Below, in pieces: positions 1-8,350 of a stretch of 64,000 nt of DNA. The stretch lies in assembly GCA_020849855.1 (NCBI GenBank), contig JADZFO010000027.1, positions 62,001 through 126,000 on the forward strand, given 5' to 3'. The DNA comes from a bacterium (GTDB taxonomy: Bacteria > 4484-113 > JAFGCY01). The notes under the pieces were generated by a model. It saw only the letters and a program-made list of their open reading frames with translations, was not told where the DNA came from and did not search any database. A program made the position numbers and the translations under genes. Every line of letters starts with the position of its first letter. The stretch's first letter is position 1.

Positions 1-102
1 AACGGCGCGGTGTACTGCCGCTGGATCGTGCGCAGTGGCAAAGGGCCGATCACGGTGACAGTGGACAGTGTGAAGGGCGGGAGGGCGAGTGCCAGCTTGT
101 AA
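1..102 (+). CDS. C-terminal fragment of an unidentified protein
   Basis: An open frame enters from the left edge in frame 1 and stops with TAA at 100-102, giving the last 33 residues of a protein. The piece alternates hydrophobic and polar residues (WIVRSGKGPITVTVDS) and ends KGGRASASL, the look of a final beta-sandwich strand pair such as an Ig-like tail of a secreted enzyme. That structural reading is inference. No family can be assigned from so little sequence. The next gene begins 76 bases later with its own -10 box. Confidence 0.55.
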   Translation, partial: NGAVYCRWIVRSGKGPITVTVDSVKGGRASASL

Positions 103-166
103 CTGACAGCAACCCAAAGGTGGCATATGTGTTAGATCCTGGTCTGACGAGTGCAGAAATGCGTGT

Positions 167-172
167 TACCAT
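167..172 (+). promoter_or_regulatory. -10 box TACCAT for a leaderless gene
   Basis: TACCAT lies exactly 6 nt before the GTG at 179. With a TG one base upstream it also forms an extended -10 (TGTTACCAT). A transcript starting 7 nt after the box would begin on the GTG. No good -35 is visible. Confidence 0.45.
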
Positions 173-178
173 CAGGCC

Positions 179-730
179 GTGGTGAGCATGCGTTATGCAC
201 TGGCGATTGCTGTGTGTATCTGTCTGGCAGTTCTGTCGTGCGGCAGAAGTGGTTCGGATCCGGAAGAAACGACCTTTCCACTTCAAAGGCCGGTGACCCT
301 GGCGGGTTTGAACGTGCTTCACCCTCTGACCGAAGCTGACCGCTTTAGCTTTCCAGCGTTTATCAACAGGGTCAATCAGGGCGAACGCTTGCAAGACGGG
401 TTGTCGGCATTTTCCGAGGAGCAGAAGCGCTTTATGCTGCTGGAGATGCTGGCCTATTCCGCGGAAACGCCACAGACACTGGTGATCGAGGCGCCGCAGG
501 TTGCGGTTAATGAAAGGGGAAGTTTCAAGCAGGATCTGGTCAGGCATGGCGGCCTGGAGATCCTGGAAGAACACGCAGGACATTCCTACTACGCCCTGGT
601 TCTTGGCAGGTCCAATGGCAATAAGCCGGACGCCGGTGAGCTGGCACAGTCCGGCATAGCGATACTGGACCGGCTTGGCGAGAAGATCAGGCTTATTACC
701 AACGGTATTGATGTCATCAACCCGCTGTAA
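179..730 (+). CDS. Small predicted lipoprotein, function unknown
   Basis: 183 residues. The N-terminus MVSMRYALAIAVCICLAVLSCG is a lipoprotein-like signal with the acylated Cys at about residue 21; the box VLSC is atypical at -2. The mature part is globular and mixed, with no family I recognise. The GTG at 179 was chosen because a -10 hexamer ends 6 nt upstream; the in-frame ATG at 188 is the alternative and has no clear Shine-Dalgarno. The gene looks noticeably less GC-rich than pruA beside it, which may point to a different origin. Its stop TAA (728-730) forms part of the pruA -10 box. Confidence 0.7.
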   Translation: MVSMRYALAIAVCICLAVLSCGRSGSDPEETTFPLQRPVTLAGLNVLHPLTEADRFSFPAFINRVNQGERLQDGLSAFSEEQKRFMLLEMLAYSAETPQTLVIEAPQVAVNERGSFKQDLVRHGGLEILEEHAGHSYYALVLGRSNGNKPDAGELAQSGIAILDRLGEKIRLITNGIDVINPL

Positions 731-733
731 ACT
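728..733 (+). promoter_or_regulatory. -10 box TAAACT for leaderless pruA
   Basis: TAAACT overlaps the stop codon of the preceding lipoprotein gene and is followed by 6 nt and the ATG of pruA at 740. No Shine-Dalgarno is present in the 6-nt gap, so initiation is best explained by a leaderless mRNA. Confidence 0.45.
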
Positions 734-739
734 AGTCGC

Positions 740-2389
740 ATGTCCAACTCCCTCCCGTCCATCCCCCTGCCGGTGAATGAGCCTGTGCGCGCCTATGCCC
801 CGGGCTCCAGCGAGCGCGCCAGCCTGAAGGCCCGCCTGGAGAGCATGTACAGCTCTCCGCCGGTCGAGATCCCCTGCGTCATCGGCGGCAAGCGCGTCTT
901 CACCGGCGACACCGAGGACGTGGTCTGCCCGCATGACCACCGGCATGTATTGGCCCGCATCCACAAGGCCGGCAAGAAGGAAGTCGCGGCGGCGATTGCC
1001 GCGGCGGCCAGGGCCTTCCATGACTGGAGCAACATGCCCTGGGACCAGCGTGCCGCCATCCTGCTGCGCGCGGCGGACATTCTGGCACTCAACGGCCAGG
1101 CCGGCTGGCGTGACGTGATCAACGGCGCCACCATGCTGGGCCAGAGCAAGAGCGTCTTCCAGGCCGAGATCGACTCCGCCTGCGAGATGATCGACTTCTG
1201 GCGCTTCAACGCCTATTACTGCAACGAGATCTATAGCCAGCAGCCCCCGGCGCTCAGCCCCGGCATCTGGAACCAGCTGGAGCAGCGTCCGCTGGAGGGC
1301 TTTGTGCTGGCGGTCAGCCCCTTTAACTTCACGGCCATCGGTGGCAACCTGCCGACCAGCCCGGCCTTGATGGGCAATGTGGTGATCTGGAAGCCGGCCG
1401 AGAACCAGAGCTACAGCGCCTGGTTCACCTTCCAGCTGCTGGAAGAGGCCGGCCTGCCGCCCGGCGTGATCAACTTCCTGCCCGGCGACGGCTCGGTCGT
1501 CGGTCCGCTGGCAATGGCAAGCCCGGAGCTGGCCGGCATCCATTTCACCGGCTCCACGGCGGTCTTCCAGCGCATGTGGGAGACGGTTGGCACGAATATC
1601 AGCAAGTACCGCTCCTATCCGCGCATCGTCGGCGAAACCGGCGGCAAGGACTTCGTGCTGGCCCATAGCAGCGCGGAAGCCGATGTTACCGCGACCGCCC
1701 TGGTCCGCGGCGCCTTCGAGTACCAGGGCCAGAAGTGCTCCGCGGCCAGCCGCGCCTATATCCCAAAGAGCCTGTGGCCCAAGGTCAAGAAGAGCATGCT
1801 GAGCATGCTGGAAAGCATCAAGGTCGGCGACACCCGCGACTTCTCCTGCTTCATGAATGCAGTTATCAACCAGCGGGCCTATGACAAGATCACCGGCTAT
1901 ATCAAAAGCGCCAAAAAGGCCAGCGGTGTTGAAGTGCTGCACGGCGGCAGCTTCAGCGACAAGGTTGGCTACTTCATCGACCCGACGGTGCTACTTGTCG
2001 ACAACCCGAAGTACAAGACCATGTGCGAGGAGATCTTCGGCCCGGTACTGAGCGTGCATGTTTATGAGGACCGCCAGTGGGAGAGCACTCTGGGTCTGGT
2101 CAATGGCACCTCGCCCTATGCCCTGACCGGCGCGGTGATCGCCAACGACCGCCAGGCCATCGTGCAGGCCAGCCGTTCCCTGACCCATGCCGCGGGCAAC
2201 TTCTACATCAACGATAAGCCCACCGGCGCGGTGGTCGGCCAGCAGCCCTTTGGCGGCGGCCGCGCCTCCGGCACCAACGACAAGGCCGGCGCGCCGATCA
2301 ACCTGCTGCGCTGGATCAGCCCGCGGACGATCAAGGAGAACTTCATCCCGCCGCGGGACTACCGGTATCCCGTCCTGGCAGAGGAGTAA
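740..2389 (+). CDS. pruA: L-glutamate gamma-semialdehyde (P5C) dehydrogenase, ALDH4 type
   Basis: 549 residues. It oxidises glutamate-gamma-semialdehyde (from delta-1-pyrroline-5-carboxylate) to glutamate with NAD+, the second step of proline catabolism, in the cytoplasm. The sequence shows the ALDH fold throughout: SPFNFTAIGG near residue 195, the general-base Glu in VGETGGKD (about E299) and the nucleophile Cys in GQKCSAASR (about C333). The long N-terminal arm and total length match the roughly 540-aa ALDH4A1/TIGR01236 subgroup rather than the shorter RocA type. No proline dehydrogenase gene is in view. The start ATG has no Shine-Dalgarno but sits 6 nt after a -10 box. Confidence 0.93.
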   Translation: MSNSLPSIPLPVNEPVRAYAPGSSERASLKARLESMYSSPPVEIPCVIGGKRVFTGDTEDVVCPHDHRHVLARIHKAGKKEVAAAIAAAARAFHDWSNMPWDQRAAILLRAADILALNGQAGWRDVINGATMLGQSKSVFQAEIDSACEMIDFWRFNAYYCNEIYSQQPPALSPGIWNQLEQRPLEGFVLAVSPFNFTAIGGNLPTSPALMGNVVIWKPAENQSYSAWFTFQLLEEAGLPPGVINFLPGDGSVVGPLAMASPELAGIHFTGSTAVFQRMWETVGTNISKYRSYPRIVGETGGKDFVLAHSSAEADVTATALVRGAFEYQGQKCSAASRAYIPKSLWPKVKKSMLSMLESIKVGDTRDFSCFMNAVINQRAYDKITGYIKSAKKASGVEVLHGGSFSDKVGYFIDPTVLLVDNPKYKTMCEEIFGPVLSVHVYEDRQWESTLGLVNGTSPYALTGAVIANDRQAIVQASRSLTHAAGNFYINDKPTGAVVGQQPFGGGRASGTNDKAGAPINLLRWISPRTIKENFIPPRDYRYPVLAEE

Positions 2390-2413
2390 TGGCAGGCAGG
2401 CCGCGGGGCAGGG

Positions 2414-3259
2414 TCAGTTCCTTAGCCGGGGCACCGAGACCCGCAGCGGCGCCAGCAGGCGGCGCAGGTAGCGGTCGTCCCGTGGCAGCTCCGGCAGCAG
2501 AGCCGGGTCTGTTGCAGGTTCGTCAAAGTAGTTGTCTATCAGCGCCGCAAGGCGCGCTGAGCTGATCAGGTGCTGCGGGCTGGCCGCGGCATAGATGATC
2601 GAGCTGTGGATCAGGAACACGCCCCCGGTCAGCAGGCTCAGGGCCAGGATCAGGCCGGTGGCCCAGCTCCAGCGATACAGCACATCCAGCGAGACCTGGC
2701 GGCTGGGGTTGCGGTAGCGTCCCATGGCCCGCATCCAGCGCTGGTGCCGCGAGTACAGCAGGATGGACTCGAAGCAGTGCGCGCTGCTGTAAAGGTGCTG
2801 CTCGATTGTCAGCAGCTTGCCGCGCAGCGGCATCCCCAGGAAGCGCTCGCGCCAGCTTGCGTCCATCTCTCTTTGGATGTCCTCGCCGCTCATCAGCAGC
2901 GCATAGTCAGAGCTGTGGATCCCTTTGAGCATCTGGCAGTAGTAGTAGGGATACAGCCGGTGTAAACCAAAAGCCAGGCTGATGCTGGAAAGAAGGGGGA
3001 ACAGAGCCAGCAGGGTTTGTACGGTGAGGACGGTGTATACCACCGTGCTGGTGGGAGCCGTTGTCTGCGAACGGTAGCTGACCTGAAAGAAGATGAAGCC
3101 GATGCCGTAGAGCACCAGCAGGCTGAGCAGCGCGCAGATGACCGCCCCGATGCGGCCAAACAGCACCGCCCGCGGCACCTGGCGCCGGATGCGCTCGCGG
3201 ATTGCCCACAGCCGCTCGGGCAGCGGCAGATAGGCGCTCTTGCGGTCCAGCACACTCAA
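2414..3259 (-). CDS. Predicted membrane protein, three TM segments
   Basis: 281 residues, no recognised family. Hydrophobic stretches at about 34-60, 72-98 and 197-225 predict three membrane spans. A roughly 95-residue polar loop between spans 2 and 3 is rich in Arg and Tyr, and a 55-residue soluble tail follows. The start is a TTG preceded at 7 nt by TAGAAT, fitting the leaderless pattern; GTG at 3253 is the alternative. It is convergent with pruA (24-base gap) and divergent from the LtrA-like gene. No function is proposed. Confidence 0.75.
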   Translation of the reverse strand: MSVLDRKSAYLPLPERLWAIRERIRRQVPRAVLFGRIGAVICALLSLLVLYGIGFIFFQVSYRSQTTAPTSTVVYTVLTVQTLLALFPLLSSISLAFGLHRLYPYYYCQMLKGIHSSDYALLMSGEDIQREMDASWRERFLGMPLRGKLLTIEQHLYSSAHCFESILLYSRHQRWMRAMGRYRNPSRQVSLDVLYRWSWATGLILALSLLTGGVFLIHSSIIYAAASPQHLISSARLAALIDNYFDEPATDPALLPELPRDDRYLRRLLAPLRVSVPRLRN

Positions 3260-3266
3260 GCTGCAG

Positions 3267-3272
3267 ATTCTA
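3267..3272 (-). promoter_or_regulatory. -10 box TAGAAT for leaderless membrane-protein gene
   Basis: Read on the minus strand, TAGAAT is followed by 7 nt and the TTG start at 3259. No Shine-Dalgarno lies between them. Confidence 0.4.
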
Positions 3273-3309
3273 AAGGAAAACCTGGCCGGCCAGAACGACT
3301 GGCCCGGCT

Positions 3310-4578
3310 ATGGGGTATGTTAGGTCCTTGGGCGAAGAGACAAAAACCTTATGGAGTCCGCCGCGACTGCGGACGGATGACCCTGACGGCCATCGCAATT
3401 CCACCTGGACAGAGCTCTTCTTTGATCTGATCTTCGTGGTCTGCATCGCCGAGCTGACCCACAGCCTGCTGGCACATCTGGACTGGATGGGCCTGCTGGG
3501 CTACTTTGGCCTCTTTATCCCGGTCTGGTGGTCCTGGGCCGGCGGAACCTTCTACAGTGACCGCTTCGACGCTGACGACGTCAGCCACCGCCTGCTGACA
3601 GCGCTGCAGATGCTCTTCGTCGCCGCAATGGCGACCACCATCCATGGCGCCTGGGGCGAACAGGCAGCGGCCTTTGCGGTCTGCTACGCCCTGGTGCGTG
3701 GAATTGTCATCTTCAACTATCTGCGGGTCGGCTGGCACCACCCCCGCGCACGCGACTTCGCCTGGCGCTACGCCGCCGGCTTCAGCCTCGCCATGCTGAT
3801 GTGGCTGGCCTCGATCTGGATCCCTGCGCCGCTGCGCTACTGGTGGCTGGGTCTGGCTATGCTGCTCGACCTGCTGACGCCTTTCTATGCCCGCCGCTTC
3901 AACCACCTGTTCCCCCTGCACCGCAGCCACCTGCCGGAGCGCTTTGGCCTCTTCACCATAATTGTCCTGGGCGAAAGTGTGCTGAGCATTGTCACGGCCT
4001 TTGCCCAGAACCATCCCAGCCTGCTCAGCGCCATGGTGGGCGCGATGGGTTTCGCGGTGATCTTCGCCTTCTGGTGGGTCTATTTCAACTCGCTGGAGGG
4101 CAGCGGCCTGAACCAGCGCTTTGGCAACCGCATCGTTTGGATCTACTCGCATCTGCCCATGCTGGCTGCCCTGGCTGCTGTTTCGGTCGGCGTGCGCAGC
4201 GCAGTGCTCAGCGCTTCTTCCACCCTGGCTGACCCCCAGCGCTGGCTGCTCTGCGGCTCTGTCGGCCTGGCCTACCTGCTGCTGGGCCTGCAGCACCTCA
4301 ACGCCATGGGCGAGCGCTGCCCGGACTGCCTGCGCCGGCGGGCCTATGTGCGCATCGGCAGCGCGGCCGTGCTGGCGGCACTGGCCCTCTTTGGCTCAGC
4401 CACAGCGGTGCCGGTGCTTTGCTTCATGGTCCTGCTTGTCGCAGCCTTCAATGTGGTCTTCGACCTCAACGCCCACGCGCTCTGGCAGCGCGAACTGGCC
4501 CTGTATCGCCAGAATAACCCCGGCCCGGACGGTCAGCCCCTGCCGGATGACAGCGGGCTCGACCTTGATACGGTTTGA
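3310..4578 (+). CDS. LtrA-family membrane protein (low temperature requirement A-like)
   Basis: 422 residues with about ten or more hydrophobic segments. The N-terminal signature TWTELFFDLIFVV, the following WWSWAG segment and the mid-protein segment RFGLFTIIVLGESVL are hallmarks of the LtrA family (Listeria low-temperature mutants). The molecular activity of this family is not established. The ATG at 3310 lacks a Shine-Dalgarno. An in-frame TTG at 3328 stands 6 nt after TATGTT (3316-3321) and is a credible leaderless start that would shorten the protein by six residues. Confidence 0.85.
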   Translation: MGYVRSLGEETKTLWSPPRLRTDDPDGHRNSTWTELFFDLIFVVCIAELTHSLLAHLDWMGLLGYFGLFIPVWWSWAGGTFYSDRFDADDVSHRLLTALQMLFVAAMATTIHGAWGEQAAAFAVCYALVRGIVIFNYLRVGWHHPRARDFAWRYAAGFSLAMLMWLASIWIPAPLRYWWLGLAMLLDLLTPFYARRFNHLFPLHRSHLPERFGLFTIIVLGESVLSIVTAFAQNHPSLLSAMVGAMGFAVIFAFWWVYFNSLEGSGLNQRFGNRIVWIYSHLPMLAALAAVSVGVRSAVLSASSTLADPQRWLLCGSVGLAYLLLGLQHLNAMGERCPDCLRRRAYVRIGSAAVLAALALFGSATAVPVLCFMVLLVAAFNVVFDLNAHALWQRELALYRQNNPGPDGQPLPDDSGLDLDTV

Positions 4579-4624
4579 TACTAAAGGCGGCATTTTGCGC
4601 CGCTGGCCTGGCTTCAGCCAGAGC

Positions 4625-4630
4625 TAGAAT
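4625..4630 (+). promoter_or_regulatory. -10 box TAGAAT upstream of the ALDH7 gene
   Basis: GCTAGAAT resembles the GCTACAAT/GCTAGAAT boxes found before several other genes here (6382, 22702, 51912). It would give a leader of roughly 108 nt before the ATG at 4745. The gap between the LtrA gene and this one holds nothing else that I recognise. Confidence 0.35.
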
Positions 4631-4744
4631 ATGCGCCCTGCGCCGGGGCCTGGCAGTTGCACATCAAAGCGGCGGGCCGGCCCCTGAGTTAGCAGCTCAG
4701 ACAGCGCGGTATCCAGATACAGGCTATTCCAGCGGTGGACAACA

Positions 4745-6346
4745 ATGAGCATCCAGCAAGTGACACAGCAGATCTCTGAGGCCTTTGCCGGCCTCAAGCA
4801 CGATATCGACATGGCCCTGCTTTTTGCCGAGCTGGGTCTGGGCCTGCCGGGCTCTGAGCAGGCCGGCGTTTTTGATGGCGAAAGCTGGGGCGGCTCCGGG
4901 GCCCTGCTTGACGTTCACAGCCCGATAGACGGCGAGCTGCTGGGCCGGGTGCGAATGGCCGACGCGGCCGATTATGAGCGCACTGTGCAGCGCGCCCAGG
5001 CCGCCTTTATGGCCTGGCGCTCGGTGCCAGCCCCCAAGCGCGGCGAAGTCGTCCGCCAGCTCGGAGATGAACTGCGCCGTCACAAGCGCGCCCTGGGTAC
5101 CCTCGTCACGCTTGAGATGGGCAAGATCCGCGCCGAAGGCGAAGGCGAAGTGCAGGAAATGATCGACATCTGCGACTTCGCGACCGGCCTGTCCCGCCAG
5201 CTCTATGGCCTGAGCATGCACTCCGAGCGCCCGGGCCACCGCATGTACGAGCAGTGGCACCCCATCGGCATCATCGGCGTTATCTCCGCCTTCAACTTCC
5301 CGGTGGCCGTCTGGGCCTGGAACGCCGCGCTGGCCTGGGTCTGCGGCGACGCAGTACTCTGGAAGCCCAGCGAGAAGACTCCGTTGACAGCCATTGCCTG
5401 CACGAAGATCGCCGCCCGGGTCTTTGAGCGCAACGGCTATGACCCGGCGCTCTGCGCCCTGCTGGTCGGCGACGGACCCTCCATCGGCGAGCTGCTGACA
5501 AAGGACCGCCGCATCCCGGTGGTCAGCGCCACCGGCTCCTGCCGCATGGGCCGCCGTGTCGGTGCGGTTGTTGCCGAGCGCCTGGGCCGCAGCATACTGG
5601 AGCTGGGCGGCAACAACGCAATCATTGTTTCTGAAAAGGCCGACCTGGATCTGGCTGTGCGGGCGATCCTCTTCGGCGCCGTTGGCACAGCCGGGCAGCG
5701 CTGCACCAGCACCCGCAGGATCATCGCCCACAGCAGTATCTATGAGCAGCTCAAGAAGCGCCTGGTTAAGGCTTACGGCCAGGTCAAGATCGGTGACCCG
5801 CTGGCCGAAGGCACGCTGATGGGCCCGCTGATCGACAAGCAGGCCGTTGAAACCATGCAAAAGGCCATTGAGGCGCTCAAGGCTGAGGGCGGCACTGTCA
5901 TCTACGGCGGCGAAACGCTCAGCGGTGATGGCTACTCCGGCGGCGGCTATGTCCAGCCCTGCATTGCCGAGGCGCGCCCGGAGATGCACATTGTGCAGGA
6001 GGAGACCTTCGCCCCGATTCTCTACCTGCTGCAGTACGAGACACTGGAACAGGCTATCGCCATCCAGAACGGTGTGGCCCAGGGCCTCTCCAGTGCGATC
6101 TTCTCCGACAGCCTTAAGGAGGCGGAGGCATTTCTTGCCGCCTCGGGCTCTGACTGCGGCATCGCTAACGTCAACATCGGGACCAGCGGCGCGGAGATCG
6201 GCGGCGCCTTCGGCGGTGAGAAGGACACCGGCGGCGGCCGCGAGAGCGGCAGCGACAGCTGGAAGCTCTACATGCGCCGCCAGACCAACACAATCAACTA
6301 CAGCGACAGCCTGCCGCTGGCCCAGGGCATCAGCTTCGGGGACTAA
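4745..6346 (+). CDS. ALDH7-type aldehyde dehydrogenase (alpha-aminoadipic semialdehyde dehydrogenase-like)
   Basis: 533 residues. It belongs to the antiquitin/AmaB branch of aldehyde dehydrogenases, which oxidise alpha-aminoadipate semialdehyde to aminoadipate with NAD(P)+ in lysine breakdown; substrate is inferred from family. Visible are GVISAFNFPVAVWAWN near residue 185, the base Glu in LELGGNN (about E286) and the nucleophile Cys in GQRCTSTR (about C320). The N-terminal helix and the SGAEIGGAFGGEKDTGGG tail also match ALDH7. The upstream Shine-Dalgarno (GGTGG) is weak. With pruA this gives two amino-acid semialdehyde dehydrogenases within 6 kb, though they are separately transcribed. Confidence 0.9.
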   Translation: MSIQQVTQQISEAFAGLKHDIDMALLFAELGLGLPGSEQAGVFDGESWGGSGALLDVHSPIDGELLGRVRMADAADYERTVQRAQAAFMAWRSVPAPKRGEVVRQLGDELRRHKRALGTLVTLEMGKIRAEGEGEVQEMIDICDFATGLSRQLYGLSMHSERPGHRMYEQWHPIGIIGVISAFNFPVAVWAWNAALAWVCGDAVLWKPSEKTPLTAIACTKIAARVFERNGYDPALCALLVGDGPSIGELLTKDRRIPVVSATGSCRMGRRVGAVVAERLGRSILELGGNNAIIVSEKADLDLAVRAILFGAVGTAGQRCTSTRRIIAHSSIYEQLKKRLVKAYGQVKIGDPLAEGTLMGPLIDKQAVETMQKAIEALKAEGGTVIYGGETLSGDGYSGGGYVQPCIAEARPEMHIVQEETFAPILYLLQYETLEQAIAIQNGVAQGLSSAIFSDSLKEAEAFLAASGSDCGIANVNIGTSGAEIGGAFGGEKDTGGGRESGSDSWKLYMRRQTNTINYSDSLPLAQGISFGD

Positions 6347-6381
6347 GCCGGGCAGCACTGGCCGCCAGGCCCCCGCTGCGC

Positions 6382-6387
6382 TACAAT
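6382..6387 (+). promoter_or_regulatory. -10 box TACAAT upstream of the collagen-like lipoprotein gene
   Basis: GCTACAAT lies 121 nt before the ATG at 6509, implying a leadered transcript. No convincing -35 was found. Confidence 0.35.
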
Positions 6388-6508
6388 TGCGGCCTCTCTG
6401 CTGTCCCCGCGCAGCAGGGTCTCAACTTGCCCGGGCGCGATCGAACAATTTGGTTGCGCGCTTGTCTAACTCTGCGGCCCTGCCGCCTGTGCAGGAGGGA
6501 GTATTTAA

Positions 6509-7324
6509 ATGGACTTCAAGCCCTGGATGACCAGGATGGCCACAGTACTGGCCGCCTCATTCCTTGCATCTGCGCTCAGCCTTCTGGCCGGTTGCAACGA
6601 TGACTCGGCTGACATGGCCCAGCAGATCTCCGGTGGTGGCGGCAAGCCCGCCGGCGGCGGAGGCGGCGCGGCCAAGCCTGACGGCGGCAGCGCGCGTGAG
6701 GATGGCGGCAAGGATGCGGCGGGCCAGAAGCCCGGCCTGCCCGGTAAGCCTGGCCTGCCGGGTAAGCCCGGTCTGCCCGGCAAGCCCGGCGAGGAAGCCC
6801 CGGCCGCTGAAGGCGAGGGCGAGACTGGCGATGTGATCGAAGGCGACAAGGTCATCATCGACGGCCAGGAAGTCCCCCAGCCCAAGATGACTATCAAGGT
6901 CCTTGATATCCACGGCCCGCCGATGTATGAAGGCAACGGCCGCTATGACATCAAGGTAGAGGTCGTGGTCGAGGAGGCGGTCGAGGCCAAGGTCTGGAAG
7001 ATCATTGCCCTTGATGCTGAAGGCAATGAGGTCGGCTCCGACCTGCAGTTCCTTTCCTTCCCGCTGAACCAGCCCCAGCCTCTGGCCTTCAACGACTTCT
7101 ACTGCAAGGTCAAGCCCACAGATGTCCGGATGGTCTTCACCGGCAAGTCCGCCAAGAAGCCCGGCGAGGGCGAGGGCACTCCTGAGAAGGGTGGTGTCAA
7201 GGGCGGCGGTGTCGGCGGTGGCACCGGCGCGGCTCCCAAGGCCCCTGGCGGCGGCGGTAAGTCCGGCGGCGACGAGGGCGGCGGTGGCGGCGATGAAGGC
7301 GGCGACGAGGAAGGCGGCGAGTAG
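6509..7324 (+). CDS. Lipoprotein with collagen-like Gly-X-Y segment and Gly-rich tail
   Basis: 271 residues. A signal peptide ends in the lipobox LLAGC (Cys about 30), so it is anchored in a membrane. A Gly-rich linker follows. Residues about 73-92 are uninterrupted GLPGKP repeats, a short collagen-like Gly-X-Y run. A globular part of about 100 residues (MTIKVLDIHGPPMYEG onward) then leads to a C-terminal Gly/Asp/Glu-rich tail. The start is firm: GGAGG (6494-6498) stands 10 nt before the ATG. The function is unknown; the domain plan suggests a surface or periplasmic linker protein. A strong terminator follows it. Confidence 0.8.
   Translation: MDFKPWMTRMATVLAASFLASALSLLAGCNDDSADMAQQISGGGGKPAGGGGGAAKPDGGSAREDGGKDAAGQKPGLPGKPGLPGKPGLPGKPGEEAPAAEGEGETGDVIEGDKVIIDGQEVPQPKMTIKVLDIHGPPMYEGNGRYDIKVEVVVEEAVEAKVWKIIALDAEGNEVGSDLQFLSFPLNQPQPLAFNDFYCKVKPTDVRMVFTGKSAKKPGEGEGTPEKGGVKGGGVGGGTGAAPKAPGGGGKSGGDEGGGGGDEGGDEEGGE
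6720..6795 (+). repeat. In-gene tandem repeat coding GLPGKP units
   Basis: About four copies of an 18-bp unit (GGC-CTG-CCC-GGT-AAG-CCC with synonymous changes) encode the collagen-like segment. The third-position variation shows that the protein repeat, rather than the DNA, is being kept. Confidence 0.8.
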
Positions 7325-7361
7325 GCCTTCAGCCTGAAAGGCGCCCTGAACATTGAACTAC

Positions 7362-7387
7362 AAGGCCCCGCTCCGGCGGGGCCTTTT
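7362..7387 (+). terminator. Intrinsic terminator between the lipoprotein gene and rex
   Basis: Arms AAGGCCCCG and CGGGGCCTT enclose a 6-nt loop and are followed by TTTT on the plus strand. It ends the lipoprotein transcript; the weaker T-tract on the other strand may also serve rex. Confidence 0.85.
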
Positions 7388-7430
7388 CATTGCTGCCAGG
7401 CCGATGGCCCTGGCTTCTCTGCGCGGCCGT

Positions 7431-8099
7431 CTAGCGCCGCGGGCTGGACAGGAAGCGCGAGATCACGGTCAGGCTGGCGGCGAAGTCCTCATTGCGCACC
7501 AGCACGTTCTCCGGCACATTCAGGTGCAGCGGGGCGAAGTTCCAGATGGAGCGCACACCACCGCTCACCATCTTGTCAGCGATCTCCTGGGCGGCCCAGA
7601 CATTGACTGTTATTACGCCGATCTCGACGCCGAAGATCTCCAGCACCTGCGGCAGGCGGTCAATGGCCAGCACCTGCACCCCGCCGATGCTGCGGCCCAC
7701 CAGCTCACGTCGGATGTCAAAAGCCCCCACAACATTGAAGCCAAACTCAGCAAAACGCGAATATTCCAGCAGCGCGCGCCCCAGCTTGCCCACGCCGCAG
7801 ACGACAGTGGCGTGCGTGCGGTCCAGGCCCATGGCCCGGCGCAGTGCCTGGATGGCATCCTCAACGCGGTAGCCGTGTTTTGGCTGGCCGGAAACGCCGA
7901 TTGCCGCCATATCCTTGCGAACCTGGGTATCACCTATGGACAGGTAGCTGGCCAGTTCGCGGCTGGAGATGTGCTCCTTGCCGCGGTCCAGCGCGTGCTG
8001 CAGCATCAGGTAATAGCTGTACAGCCTTTCCACCGACGAGCGGGACAGCTCATCGGTCAGCGGCGGGGGCGATCCTGGCTCATCTTTGCGTGTGCTCAT
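7431..8099 (-). CDS. rex: Redox-sensing transcriptional repressor Rex
   Basis: 222 residues. Rex binds DNA when the NADH/NAD+ ratio is low and represses respiratory and fermentative genes. The N-terminal winged helix includes DTQVRKDMAAIG; the Rossmann part shows VVCGVGKLGRAL; the C-terminal signature reads NFAPLHLNVPENVLV. The start is placed at the ATG of MSTRKDE; a GTG 21 nt upstream (8120) is also in frame. The gene is divergent from the pseudopilin operon across a 250-bp region with palindromes that could be its own operator. It is convergent with the collagen-like lipoprotein gene. Confidence 0.93.
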   Translation of the reverse strand: MSTRKDEPGSPPPLTDELSRSSVERLYSYYLMLQHALDRGKEHISSRELASYLSIGDTQVRKDMAAIGVSGQPKHGYRVEDAIQALRRAMGLDRTHATVVCGVGKLGRALLEYSRFAEFGFNVVGAFDIRRELVGRSIGGVQVLAIDRLPQVLEIFGVEIGVITVNVWAAQEIADKMVSGGVRSIWNFAPLHLNVPENVLVRNEDFAASLTVISRFLSSPRR

Positions 8100-8124
8100 C
8101 GAACCGCCAGAGCTTAGCACTTAG

Positions 8125-8165
8125 CTTTTGTCCACAAAAGTTAAGTTCATGTTACAATTTAACTT
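8125..8165. promoter_or_regulatory. Palindromic control region between rex and the pseudopilin operon
   Basis: Two overlapping inverted repeats are visible: CTTTTGT/ACAAAAG around CC (8125-8140) and AAGTTAA/TTAACTT with a 14-nt spacer (8138-8165). A plus-strand TTGTCC (8129-8134) with 18-nt spacing to TACAAT (8153-8158) is a possible promoter for the pilin genes. The usual Rex operator is a longer TTGTGA...TCACAA-type palindrome, so Rex binding here is only a suggestion. The rest of 8100-8350 shows nothing recognisable. Confidence 0.4.
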
Positions 8166-8350
8166 GTCTGTAACTCTACAGACCACGGGTAGACCGGGGG
8201 AAGGCAGAGGCTGATCTCAGCGCTGAAGCTGCCATGCTCCGGCCGGGGCCGATGGCCCCAAGCAGCGAATCTAAATTTGACTTGCCTGCAACTTGCAGAG
8301 TGGGTAAGCTATCTTTCGGGATGGACTATCCAGCCAAGGATGCGACAGGA

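Noticed and set aside
50-1942. 630-residue minus-strand open frame opposite pruA and the lipoprotein gene
   Set aside because: It is an antisense shadow in high-GC DNA; pruA has full catalytic motifs and the antisense product shows only Ala/Gly/His-rich filler.
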